DNA from: Loigolactobacillus rennini DSM 20253
Lineage (GTDB): Bacteria; Bacillota; Bacilli; Lactobacillales; Lactobacillaceae
Direction: 5' to 3'
Assembly (NCBI RefSeq): GCF_001436505.1
Contig: NZ_AYYI01000034.1
Span: forward strand, 1-36,934
DNA: 36,934 bases
Shown: piece by piece, positions 16,480 through 23,818 of the stretch
Position numbering within the stretch: the stretch's first letter is position 1
Layout: each line of letters starts with the position of its first letter
Program-made: the position numbers and the translations under genes
Notes under the pieces: model-generated
Told to the model about the DNA's origin: nothing
What the model saw: only the letters and a program-made list of their open reading frames with translations
Databases searched by the model: none

Positions 16480-17442
16480 TTAAAAATAAACTTTGGTGAC
16501 TTCGCCAGAATTAAAATTTTTCAGTCCATTGTGAGTTGCTAAAACTAATTCACCCTTATTATTGATCGTTTTAACGGTACCAGTAATGTTTTGGTCACCT
16601 AATTTTAAAGTCACTCGCCGGTTAATCAATAAGGAATGCTGCCGGTATTCTGTTAAAAAAGCACCTGATGGGTAAGTCGGGTAAAGTACGAAAAATTGAT
16701 TTAAAATTGCAGCAATTAATTGATTACGCGTAATCGGTGCAATTTGTGTAAATAATGCGCCCACTTTAGTTTTTAAATGAGCGGGGATAGCAGTTGAACG
16801 CATGAAATTAACGCCAATACCGATGACCAAATGTGAAATGTTTTGGGTTGTGGCATCCGTAACCGTTTCCGCTAAAATACCGCAAATCTTTTTTTGTTGA
16901 TAGTAAAGGTCATTCACCCATTTAATTGCAGTGGTGATGCCAGTAGTTTGTTTGATGGCACGAAACACAGCAGTTGCGACAGCAGTAGTTAAACAGCCGA
17001 TTGCGGTGAGTGGTTGTTGTAAGGGTAATAGAATAGAAAGGTAAATTCCTGTTTGTCCTGGTGAAACAAAAGGTCGCTGGTAGCGGCCATAACCAGCAGT
17101 TTGTTGATTGGCGATAAATACCTGAACCTGGTTATCCGCCTGTGTTGCAGTTTGCTTAGCTACTTGGTTAGTAGATGATACTTGATCAAACAAATGTAGT
17201 TTCAATCCGCGAAATTGCGGTTTGAGCTGCTGATGGATACTGGTTTCTAATAACTGGTCGCCTAAGTAGCGATAACCCGCTGTTGATCTACTATCGATAT
17301 GGTGACCTAATGCATTTAATGCTTTTATTTGATTGACAATTTCTGTTGTTGAACAGTTTAAAATTTGTTTCAACTGCTGTTGTGATATGTAATGCGGTGC
17401 ACTTGCAATAAGTTGTTTTAAAAGTTTTGTTTGCGTGTCCAT
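16480..17442 (-). CDS. birA: Bifunctional biotin ligase / biotin operon repressor BirA
   Basis: BirA makes biotinyl-AMP and attaches biotin to carrier proteins such as AccB; forms with a DNA-binding domain also repress biotin genes. The 320-aa product has an N-terminal winged helix (about 1-60, recognition region about 18-37), the ligase core (about 80-265) with the biotinyl-AMP loop in diverged form GYGRYQRPF (117-125), KWVNDLY (174-180) and KKICGILAE (184-192), and the C-terminal SH3-like domain (about 275-320). Both activities look possible. No biotin synthesis or transport gene is adjacent. Confidence 0.93.
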   Translation of the reverse strand: MDTQTKLLKQLIASAPHYISQQQLKQILNCSTTEIVNQIKALNALGHHIDSRSTAGYRYLGDQLLETSIHQQLKPQFRGLKLHLFDQVSSTNQVAKQTATQADNQVQVFIANQQTAGYGRYQRPFVSPGQTGIYLSILLPLQQPLTAIGCLTTAVATAVFRAIKQTTGITTAIKWVNDLYYQQKKICGILAETVTDATTQNISHLVIGIGVNFMRSTAIPAHLKTKVGALFTQIAPITRNQLIAAILNQFFVLYPTYPSGAFLTEYRQHSLLINRRVTLKLGDQNITGTVKTINNKGELVLATHNGLKNFNSGEVTKVYF

Positions 17443-17587
17443 GAGTTACTCCAATGCATCACTAGGTAAATTAGTATGGCCGGTAGTGAAATAATTTCTA
17501 AATCGAAAGCTTAGTGACGAATTCCCTTAAACTAATTAGTTTACATGAAAAAATGAGCTGATGAAAGCTATTTTATTAAAAAAAGAC

Positions 17588-17607
17588 TATAATAGAGTAA
17601 AGGGAGG
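17588..17607 (+). promoter_or_regulatory. -10 box and ribosome binding site that set the start of the next gene
   Basis: TATAAT at 17588-17593 lies downstream of the first ATG of the frame (17561), so that ATG cannot be used from this promoter. AGGGAGG at 17601-17607 is 7 nt before GTG 17615. The transcript would have a very short leader. Confidence 0.65.
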
Positions 17608-17614
17608 TTTTTTT

Positions 17615-17863
17615 GTGACGTGGCAAGATTTTTTACAGCATAAGTTTGACCCAGCTAAGATTAAAGAAAAACAGGTGCGCGTTGAGGTGCCAAATTCTAA
17701 AGAGAAGCTGGTTTTAAAAATCAACACTGACGTACTGGCAAAGCTTAAGGCAGATGATGGGAAGCTACAAAAATTAATCAAACATTTATTGCGGCAACAT
17801 CATAAACAAACCCGGTCGGAAACAATCGTCATTAACAAACGTAATTTACGTATCTTTTTATAA
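17615..17863 (+). CDS. Hypothetical small basic protein, 82 aa
   Basis: I do not recognise this protein. It is cytosolic, lysine-rich and without a signal peptide or membrane segment. Its layout is a short helix, a beta-like stretch (KQVRVEVPNSKEKLVLKIN), a Lys/Leu-rich helix with RQHHKQTR, and a beta-like end (ETIVINKRNLRIFL). The GTG start is chosen from the -10 and ribosome binding site positions. The basic character would suit nucleic acid contact, but that is only a suggestion. A short terminator follows. Confidence 0.7.
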   Translation: MTWQDFLQHKFDPAKIKEKQVRVEVPNSKEKLVLKINTDVLAKLKADDGKLQKLIKHLLRQHHKQTRSETIVINKRNLRIFL

Positions 17864-17871
17864 TGGCTAAC

Positions 17872-17901
17872 GAGTGACTTGCAAAAAGTTACTTGTTTTT
17901 T
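17872..17901 (+). terminator. Terminator after the 82-aa gene
   Basis: An 8-bp stem (AGTGACTT with AAGTTACT) followed by TTGTTTTTT. It overlaps the 3' end of the convergent GNAT-like gene. Confidence 0.65.
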
Positions 17902-18347
17902 ATTAAGTATATTTTTTCTTTGCTTGGCGAATAATTTTGTGTTAATAATTGTCGACGTAATCCCACTGCACTGTTGGCAGTATTAACGACAAAGCGTTGT
18001 AGTTTAAGCTGTTTAAATGTAAATGCAGCTAGGTAAGCAATGATTTCAAGTTGTGCAGCAAGTGTCAGTGTTTGCTGGCGATAACTAAATTTTAACGTGG
18101 CCTGTTGGTCAGGACTAATGTCTAAGCGGACGATACCGCAAAAAGTTTTTGTTTGGCGGTGGGTGATTCCCCAAATTAATGCTTGGTTGTGCATGATTAA
18201 TTGCATGGCTTGGTTAATTTGTTGAGCAGTAGCCGTCATGCTTGACTGCGACGGCAGCGCTGCTTTAATCTGTTTTAATGGTGTTTGCGTGAGCCAATCT
18301 AGTGTATAGTTTGTACTCATCATGGGATGATAAAGTTCAAATTTCAT
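17889..18347 (-). CDS. GNAT-like acetyltransferase, diverged
   Basis: This 152-aa protein resembles the RimJ/RimL branch of the GNAT fold: a central beta segment (ALIWGITHRQTKTFCGIVRLD), then a helix-rich part (LEIIAYLAAFTFKQLKLQRFVVNT) and the typical late NSAVGLRRQLL...NY pattern, where the full family has N-x-xS...(L/F)-x-k-x-GF. The acetyl-CoA loop (R/Q-x-x-G-x-G/A) is not visible, so activity is doubtful. The ATG has AAAGGTG with normal spacing. It is divergent from the ASCH gene. Confidence 0.65.
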   Translation of the reverse strand: MKFELYHPMMSTNYTLDWLTQTPLKQIKAALPSQSSMTATAQQINQAMQLIMHNQALIWGITHRQTKTFCGIVRLDISPDQQATLKFSYRQQTLTLAAQLEIIAYLAAFTFKQLKLQRFVVNTANSAVGLRRQLLTQNYSPSKEKIYLIKNK

Positions 18348-18385
18348 TTTTTCACCTTTAACTCAATTATTTAGTTTATCGTTGA

Positions 18386-18414
18386 TTGTCAAAATCGGGA
18401 CAATTTCCTATAAT
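18386..18414 (+). promoter_or_regulatory. Promoter of the ASCH gene with overlapping inverted repeat
   Basis: TTGTCA (18386-18391), a 17-bp spacer and TATAAT (18409-18414). An inverted repeat ATTGTC-N8-GACAAT (18385-18404) covers the -35 and the spacer and could be an operator. Confidence 0.75.
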
Positions 18415-18440
18415 TAAATTAGGAATGAGGGAGTAGCGAT

Positions 18441-18899
18441 ATGAAAAACGAATCAGCGATAAAAATGTGGACGGCATTTACGGCTGAACATCCTGAAATC
18501 ACTAGTGATTTTGATGCTTGGTCGTTTGGTGCAAATCCACAAATGGCTGATAGTCTAGCAAATCTAGTGTTGAAACGTAAGAAAACTGCGACAGCTTCAA
18601 ATTATGCGCTATATGGACTAACGAATATGCCTTTACCTCATGTTGGTGATTATAGTGTTATTTTAAACGGACATCAACAGGCGGTTGCCATTATTCGGAC
18701 AACTGCGGTTAATGTGGTGCCTTTTTGTGATGTGAGTGCTGATCATGCTTATGCAGAAGGTGAAGGCGACCGCACGTTAGCTTATTGGCGTAAAGTCCAT
18801 GAAAAATTTTTCACGCAGGAATTGGCGGCAGCGCAGCAGCCATTTACGGATCAATCATTGGTTTTATTGGAACGATTTGCACTATTATATCACGACTGA
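18441..18899 (+). CDS. ASCH-domain protein
   Basis: This 152-aa cytosolic protein is of the ASCH (PUA-like) fold group, which is thought to bind RNA or nucleotides; some members hydrolyse acetylated nucleosides. Features typical of the group are KRKKTATAS (about 46-54), PHVGDYSVILNG (about 65-76), the central AVAIIRTT strand and the EGEGDRTLAYWRKVHEKFF block (about 111-129). The start has GAGGGAG upstream and a near-consensus promoter. It may be cotranscribed with the 59-aa gene 33 nt downstream. Its cellular role is not known. Confidence 0.88.
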   Translation: MKNESAIKMWTAFTAEHPEITSDFDAWSFGANPQMADSLANLVLKRKKTATASNYALYGLTNMPLPHVGDYSVILNGHQQAVAIIRTTAVNVVPFCDVSADHAYAEGEGDRTLAYWRKVHEKFFTQELAAAQQPFTDQSLVLLERFALLYHD

Positions 18900-18932
18900 T
18901 GATTGACTGCCGACTATGAAAAGGAGTTTGTT

Positions 18933-19112
18933 ATGCATTACCAAAGCAAAGTGTTTACCACTTACGCGTTAGAGTTAGAAAAACGTTTGAACAAAATTTT
19001 AGCGGATATTAGTGAAGCGGACCGTGAACTAGTAGATGTTAAATTAACTTCGATCACTAGCAACGATAATATTGACAGCGAAATGTTATTGGTGGTTGTC
19101 ATTTATCGCTAA
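18933..19112 (+). CDS. Cse60-like small protein (DUF2758), 59 aa
   Basis: AAAAGGAG precedes the ATG at 18933; an upstream start in the same frame at 18903 has no ribosome binding site. The pattern, starting MHYQSKVF, with a helix ELEKRLNKILADI, a central V-D-V-K-L strand and a final VVVIYR, agrees with small proteins annotated as sporulation protein Cse60 in bacilli. Such proteins also occur in non-sporulating Lactobacillales, and their role there is unknown. It is probably in one transcript with the ASCH gene. Confidence 0.65.
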   Translation: MHYQSKVFTTYALELEKRLNKILADISEADRELVDVKLTSITSNDNIDSEMLLVVVIYR

Positions 19113-19114
19113 GC

Positions 19115-19160
19115 AATATAAAGAGGCTGTACCATGATCATGGTACAGCCTCTTTATATT
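19115..19160. terminator. Perfect 46-nt palindrome, probable terminator
   Basis: Bases 19115-19137 are the exact reverse complement of 19138-19160, with no loop. The last six bases are AT-only and there is no strong T-run. It lies 3 nt after the stop of the small gene and most likely ends its transcript. Confidence 0.7.
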
Positions 19161-19277
19161 TATAATGAATGGTGTTTGACCGAGAAGATAAAATTATTTC
19201 ACTGTAAAACCTTAGCTGCAGAAATAATTGGTATGCCATTTTTATTGATAGTAGGCATCAAAAAAATAAGGCATAAT

Positions 19278-19319
19278 AAAAGTTGGCACAACTTTATATT
19301 CAAAGTGTGCCAACTTTTT
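19278..19319. terminator. Bidirectional terminator, mainly for pepV
   Basis: A 12-bp stem (AAAAGTTGGCAC with GTGCCAACTTTT) is extended by ACTTT/AAAGT around a bulged A. It has A and T runs on its two sides and lies 40 nt from the pepV stop. Confidence 0.85.
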
Positions 19320-19358
19320 AATTATGACTGCAGAATCAATTGATTAACGGAAGGTTGC

Positions 19359-20762
19359 TTATTTAGCTAATTCATAAATGGCTTGAGCATAAATAGCGGT
19401 TGCTTTAACTAAGTCAGCCTTAATCGAATATTCGTTAGCTTGGTGCATGACGTTATCTTTTTCATCGAATAAAGCACCAAAAGCGACACCACGCTTGAGC
19501 AAACGCCCATAACTACCGCCACCGATAACTGTTTCAAAGCCTGGTTTACCTGTCTGATCTTCATAAACGGATAGTAGGGTTGAAACTAATGGGTCATCTG
19601 GTGAAACGTAGTGGGGTAACATCTTATGATTACCTGGGGTAATTTCAACTTTGTAATCAGCTAAAATTGTTTTGATGTTTTTAATCAAAGTTGGTTCGTC
19701 AATTCCTTTTGGATAACGAACGTTTAGCAAGATATCCGGTACTTCACCAGCTTGGTAATGGAAAATATCTGCACTAGTGGTAACTGGCCCCATTACCTTA
19801 TCTTCATGATCAATGTTTAGTTTCTTACCGTTATAATCAAGGTGGAAATATTTGCTGATGATGTTGACATAAGCTTTGCCTGCTGAATCAAGTTGTTTAT
19901 CAGCTAAAAATGTTGCCAAGTAAGTTGCTGCGTTAATCCCATCTTCTGGCGCTTGAGAATGAGCCACTCGGCCGGTGATTTTTAACGTTATTTGATTGTC
20001 GGCAGTGTTGATTTCACCAGAAATTGGTTTGTCAGCTAAGAAGTTTTCAAAATCTGCTTTTAAGTCGGTACTGCCCTGTAAGACAGCCGTTGCAGTTTGT
20101 GGCACCATATTTGCACGCAATCCAGAGGTGAAACTAGTAAGGGTTAAAGCATCTGATTTGCTAGCAGCTAAAGTTGGAAACTTGATGGTCAGGTTAGTAA
20201 TGCCTTTTTCACCGTTGATGATTGGAAATTGAGCATCTGGTGAAAATCCAAAGTCAGGTAACTTTTCTGTTTCTTGGTAACGATTAAGGCCTTCCCAATC
20301 AGACTCTTCATCCGTCCCAAAGATTAATTGAATTTTTTTATTCACTGGTAAGCCTAGTTCCCGAACAATTTTTAGACCATAGTAAGCTGCCATTGCAGGG
20401 CCTTTGTCATCACTAGTACCCCGGCCGAATAGTTTTCCGTCTTTTTCGACCATCTTAAAAGGATCAGTTTGCCAGTTATCACCAGCCGGGACGACATCCA
20501 TATGAGCAAAGATGCCTAAGGTCTCTTTGCCTTGGCCATATTCAATCCGGCCTGCTAAATTATCGATGTTTTTGGTTGTGAATTTGTCGCGTTCACCAAA
20601 AGAAAGTACTTTTAATAACGCGTCCCGGGGACCTTCACCTAAAGGAGCGGTGGCGGTTTTGTGCTCAGTGTCACGTGAGGAATCAATTGCAACGAGTTCG
20701 GCTAAATCTTTAAACATGGCATCTGCCCGTTTGTTAGCCTCATTTTCCCAATTAATTGTCAT
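19359..20762 (-). CDS. pepV: Dipeptidase PepV (M20 family)
   Basis: This cytosolic zinc dipeptidase has broad specificity, including beta-Ala dipeptides, and finishes peptide degradation. The ATG at 20762 has AGGTG 8 nt upstream and gives 467 aa, close to the usual length of about 470; the frame is open further upstream but without a ribosome binding site. Metal-site motifs are H87 in [20 protein letters not shown] (DD at 118-119), GTDEESDW (EE at 152-153) and a His near the C-terminus in MHQANEYS. The lid domain lies between about 185 and 380. It has its own terminator. Confidence 0.95.
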   Translation of the reverse strand: MTINWENEANKRADAMFKDLAELVAIDSSRDTEHKTATAPLGEGPRDALLKVLSFGERDKFTTKNIDNLAGRIEYGQGKETLGIFAHMDVVPAGDNWQTDPFKMVEKDGKLFGRGTSDDKGPAMAAYYGLKIVRELGLPVNKKIQLIFGTDEESDWEGLNRYQETEKLPDFGFSPDAQFPIINGEKGITNLTIKFPTLAASKSDALTLTSFTSGLRANMVPQTATAVLQGSTDLKADFENFLADKPISGEINTADNQITLKITGRVAHSQAPEDGINAATYLATFLADKQLDSAGKAYVNIISKYFHLDYNGKKLNIDHEDKVMGPVTTSADIFHYQAGEVPDILLNVRYPKGIDEPTLIKNIKTILADYKVEITPGNHKMLPHYVSPDDPLVSTLLSVYEDQTGKPGFETVIGGGSYGRLLKRGVAFGALFDEKDNVMHQANEYSIKADLVKATAIYAQAIYELAK

Positions 20763-20916
20763 CAATCGCACCTGCTTTCTTTTAATATAGTTTATCTGAA
20801 ATGCTAACGCTATCATATCAATATTTGATACATTTAGCAATTAGAATTGGCAGATTTAACTTTCAGCCATATAATGACACTAGCTTTAATGTGAATTAAG
20901 AAATGGGGCGTTCAAT

Positions 20917-21573
20917 TTGAATCAATTACAACAACGTCAATTAAAGGCAGCAACGCAGTATATGCAGCAGCAACAAGGCCATGACCATAGTGGCCACGGT
21001 GTTGACCACATTCAGCGGGTGGTACGTTTAACCACGAAACTTTGCCAACAAGAAAATGTTGCTGTTTTTGTACCAGTGCTAGCGGCGACATTACACGATG
21101 TGATTGATGATAAAGTAGTGACTAATGTTGCACAATCGCGGCTAGCATTGAGCGTGTTTTTTAATCAACAAAAAATAACGCCAAAGGATCAGAAAGCAGT
21201 TTGGCAGATTATTGATCATTTATCTTTCAGTGCTAATTTGAAACAGCATTATGTTTTATCATTAGCTGGACAAATTGTCCAAGACGCAGATCGTCTGGAT
21301 GCTATCGGTGCATTGGGAATTGCTCGGGCCTTTTATTATGGTGGGCATAAGGGGCAACCACTCTATGATCCTGCTATTAAACCACGTTCTAACTTGACCA
21401 AGACCACTTATCGTAAACAGGCTGTGCCAGTGATCAATCATTTTTATGAAAAATTGTTGTTACTAAAAGATGAGCTGAATACGGTTAGTGGTAAAAAAAT
21501 GGCGAATCGGCGACAGCAAGTCATGCTAGATTTTTTGGTAGAATTTAAACAAGAATGGCAAGGGCAAGTGTAG
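20917..21573 (+). CDS. HD-domain phosphohydrolase
   Basis: This 218-aa cytosolic metal-dependent hydrolase of the HD superfamily acts on phosphate esters or nucleotides; the substrate is unknown. Motifs in order are H-x-x-x-H in GHDHSGHGVDHIQRVVR (about 20-36), the HD pair in TLHDVIDD (about 66-73), and QDADRLDAIGALGIARAFYYGG (about 127-148), as in the YedJ/YpgQ-like group. The start appears to be TTG at 20917, after AATGGGGCG. It is a single-gene unit with its own terminator. Confidence 0.88.
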   Translation: MNQLQQRQLKAATQYMQQQQGHDHSGHGVDHIQRVVRLTTKLCQQENVAVFVPVLAATLHDVIDDKVVTNVAQSRLALSVFFNQQKITPKDQKAVWQIIDHLSFSANLKQHYVLSLAGQIVQDADRLDAIGALGIARAFYYGGHKGQPLYDPAIKPRSNLTKTTYRKQAVPVINHFYEKLLLLKDELNTVSGKKMANRRQQVMLDFLVEFKQEWQGQV

Positions 21574-21630
21574 TTATTAACTGGTGAGCTAAAGTGGTTA
21601 ATGTCACGCTAAATATTTCATTGGTTACTA

Positions 21631-21676
21631 AAAAGGCAGGGTGGTTCACATTGTGTGAAGGCTCCTGCCTTAATTT
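21631..21676 (+). terminator. Terminator of the HD hydrolase gene
   Basis: Outer stem AAGGCAGG (21633-21640) with CCTGCCTT (21664-21671) and inner stem TTCACA/TGTGAA, followed by TAATTT. The T-run is weak. It may also serve the convergent arsR gene. Confidence 0.7.
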
Positions 21677-21713
21677 AACGGGGAAATTACAGTTATGAAA
21701 AGTGTGCCAGCGA

Positions 21714-22052
21714 TTATTTTTCGTTCACGTGTTGAATGACTTGATCAAAAATATTAATCACGTGATGATCTGCTAGCGAATAGTAAACAATTTTGCCAGC
21801 ACGGCGATTTTTAACTAAACCAGCTTGTTTTAGAGTTTGTAATTGGTGTGAAATTGAAGATTGTGACATTTCTAAAACCGCGACTAATCCAGAAACGGAT
21901 AATTCAGACTCAAAAAGTGCATAGAGAATTCGGGCTCTCGTTTTATCACCCAAAACTTTGAAAAGTGTGGTGATGTGCGCTAATACTTGATCGTCAGGAA
22001 TCGCCGCTTTAACGGCTTTAACTAGATGATTCGGTGCCGCTGGGTTTTCCAT
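21714..22052 (-). CDS. ArsR/SmtB-family zinc-type metalloregulator
   Basis: A small dimeric winged-helix repressor that leaves DNA when metal binds. The 112-aa product has the ArsR helix-turn-helix (about 40-85: LSVSGLVAVLEMSQSSISHQLQTLK). The last helix carries D95-x-H97-x10-H108-x2-E111, exactly the spacing of the alpha-5 zinc site of SmtB and CzrA. The alpha-3 Cys motif (ELCVC) is absent. This points to Zn(II)/Co(II) sensing, not arsenic. AAGGAGG fixes the start. No metal efflux gene is adjacent, so the target is elsewhere or is its own promoter. Confidence 0.88.
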   Translation of the reverse strand: MENPAAPNHLVKAVKAAIPDDQVLAHITTLFKVLGDKTRARILYALFESELSVSGLVAVLEMSQSSISHQLQTLKQAGLVKNRRAGKIVYYSLADHHVINIFDQVIQHVNEK

Positions 22053-22126
22053 ACCGATCGCCTCCTTAAATCGGGGATACTGCTTACGTTTGTCGGTTAT
22101 TGCGTAGCATGCAGGTTAATGATTAT

Positions 22127-22144
22127 ATTATAGCAAATTTGTGC
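22127..22144 (-). promoter_or_regulatory. arsR promoter -10 with near-palindrome
   Basis: The minus strand reads TGC-TATAAT (extended -10). The adjoining GCACAAATTTGC (22133-22144) is a near-palindrome that could be the autoregulatory site. Confidence 0.45.
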
Positions 22145-22161
22145 TGATCTAATAGTATCAA

Positions 22162-23616
22162 TCATGAAACAGGCATTAAGTTAGCTAACCTTTTTTGTTG
22201 TGCTGTTGTAGTACTTAATGTTTGCGTTGTTGTCCGCTGAAAATAATGTGCTAGTGGGCTAGTCGGCAAGGGGTGTTGAATGGCTTGCCGTTCAGTAATT
22301 TCAGCAGGTAGTTTTAAGTTAGTTAATTTAGCTGTTGCAGGTAATTGCTGATAAAGGCCGGTTTGTCCATGTTGAGACGCTAAAGTAACCAGTGTTTTTT
22401 CAGCCGGTAACCAGCCATTTTGGTCCAGTTCGAACCAAACTCGACCTGCAAGTAGCTTAACTGCAGTGATGGTTGCTGTTTGGCCTATTTGGTATCGACG
22501 GATGATTTGTTGCGGCTGACTGGGACTTGCAACTAATGGCCACTGCGTTATTTTAGGTTTTAAGGTGACTGTTCCAGCGAGATAAGGCGCGGCTAATAGA
22601 CCGTTTTGTCCGAAATTTAGGTAGTTGCTATTAAGCCATTGCTGATTGTTAAGTGCTGCGTAAGGCTGGTTTGTTCCTTTAGTTAAAGTGCTAACTTGAT
22701 AAGTTTGCTGCGCTTTCGCAGACTTACCGGATGTCCACGGTAAGTAGGGGTTAGTAACGCTTGCAATTGGATAAGTGGTCGAAAGTGTTGCTGTTTGTTC
22801 AGGTGGTGTTTCTTGTTTAGTTCCTGCTTTAGCTTGTGCATAATTTTTGGCTAATTCAGGGTAATTAGTTACGACCCCATCGATATTAGCTAAACTGATA
22901 TTAGCTAAAGTGGTCGGCTGCTCGTCCATTCGGCTCCAAACGAATACTTGTTTATGCAAAGCATGGATTTGTTGAATGATATTTGGGGTAGCAAGATCAA
23001 AATCAATGTTAATGCCAGTAATGGCTTGTAAAGTTTCAAAATCAATATCACTAAGATCGTTCACCAGAAGGTAGCGGGGGATTTGGGGCAACAATTCACT
23101 GAAGGCAAGAACACTTTTAGCAGAAAAAGATTGCAAAATCACCCGATCTTCCATGTGGTATTGCTGAATTAAGGCAGCTACTTTTTCTTCCATATCTTTA
23201 GGCTTATTTTTTTTTGACTTTTTTGTTTCGATAACAAAATGCGCATCCGGCTGATTTTGATAGTGCGAGAATAAATCGGTCAAGGAGTGAATTGGTTCAC
23301 CATTAGCATATTTAATGTCCTGTAATTGATCAAAGTTTGTTTTACTGATAATCAGGTCATCACCAGTTGTTCGTTTTAAATTACGATCATGTGAAATGAC
23401 CAAGACACCATCTTTACTTTCATGTAAATCTAATTCGGCATAATTTGCGCCAGCTTGAAAGGCTTCATCAAAGCTTTGAAACGTTTCTTCTGGTGATTGC
23501 AATGGATCGCCACGATGACCCATGACTGTAAAACCGCTAAGTAGAAAAAAACAAGCCCCACATAGTAACAAGCCTAAGGGGCGTTTGAGACGAAACCATA
23601 AATTAATTAACGACAC
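22162..23616 (-). CDS. Membrane-anchored glycerophosphodiester phosphodiesterase with C-terminal SH3-like wall-binding region
   Basis: GDPD enzymes hydrolyse glycerophosphodiesters to glycerol 3-phosphate and an alcohol. The 484-aa protein begins with a membrane or signal segment (about 12-30), then the TIM-barrel GDPD domain (about 31-262) with MGHRG (H34, R35), E61-L-D63 and SHD (H76), plus IETKKSKK and VVTNYP. The last 220 residues are not GDPD. They look like two SH3-like wall-binding modules (about 285-340 and 345-415), with WLNSNYL and VWFELDQNGWLPA, similar in pattern to the modules in the P60 protein at 1277. It probably acts at the cell surface on lipids or glycerophosphate polymers; the exact substrate is open. 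Confidence 0.9.
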   Translation of the reverse strand: MSLINLWFRLKRPLGLLLCGACFFLLSGFTVMGHRGDPLQSPEETFQSFDEAFQAGANYAELDLHESKDGVLVISHDRNLKRTTGDDLIISKTNFDQLQDIKYANGEPIHSLTDLFSHYQNQPDAHFVIETKKSKKNKPKDMEEKVAALIQQYHMEDRVILQSFSAKSVLAFSELLPQIPRYLLVNDLSDIDFETLQAITGINIDFDLATPNIIQQIHALHKQVFVWSRMDEQPTTLANISLANIDGVVTNYPELAKNYAQAKAGTKQETPPEQTATLSTTYPIASVTNPYLPWTSGKSAKAQQTYQVSTLTKGTNQPYAALNNQQWLNSNYLNFGQNGLLAAPYLAGTVTLKPKITQWPLVASPSQPQQIIRRYQIGQTATITAVKLLAGRVWFELDQNGWLPAEKTLVTLASQHGQTGLYQQLPATAKLTNLKLPAEITERQAIQHPLPTSPLAHYFQRTTTQTLSTTTAQQKRLANLMPVS

Positions 23617-23818
23617 ACAATCACATTCCTAATTATTGATATAATTTAGTATAGCTGTTTTGCAAAGGGAATGTAAATACACTTAATTTTAAAAACCCCT
23701 GTGCTTATGAATTAATTTCTAGTATACTGTTAGGGAACGCGGCTCGTATTGAGCTAATGAAAGGGGGATCGCTTGCATCACTTACACATATTTGAGCTAA
23801 ACGAAAGAAGGTTTTGGG

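Noticed and set aside
19134-19343. Plus-strand open frame of 69 codons
   Set aside because: It starts inside the perfect palindrome and reads through a second terminator. It has no ribosome binding site.
23762-23780. cre-like sequence upstream of nupC
   Set aside because: About 13 of 16 matches, with mismatches at conserved A, T and W positions in the left arm.
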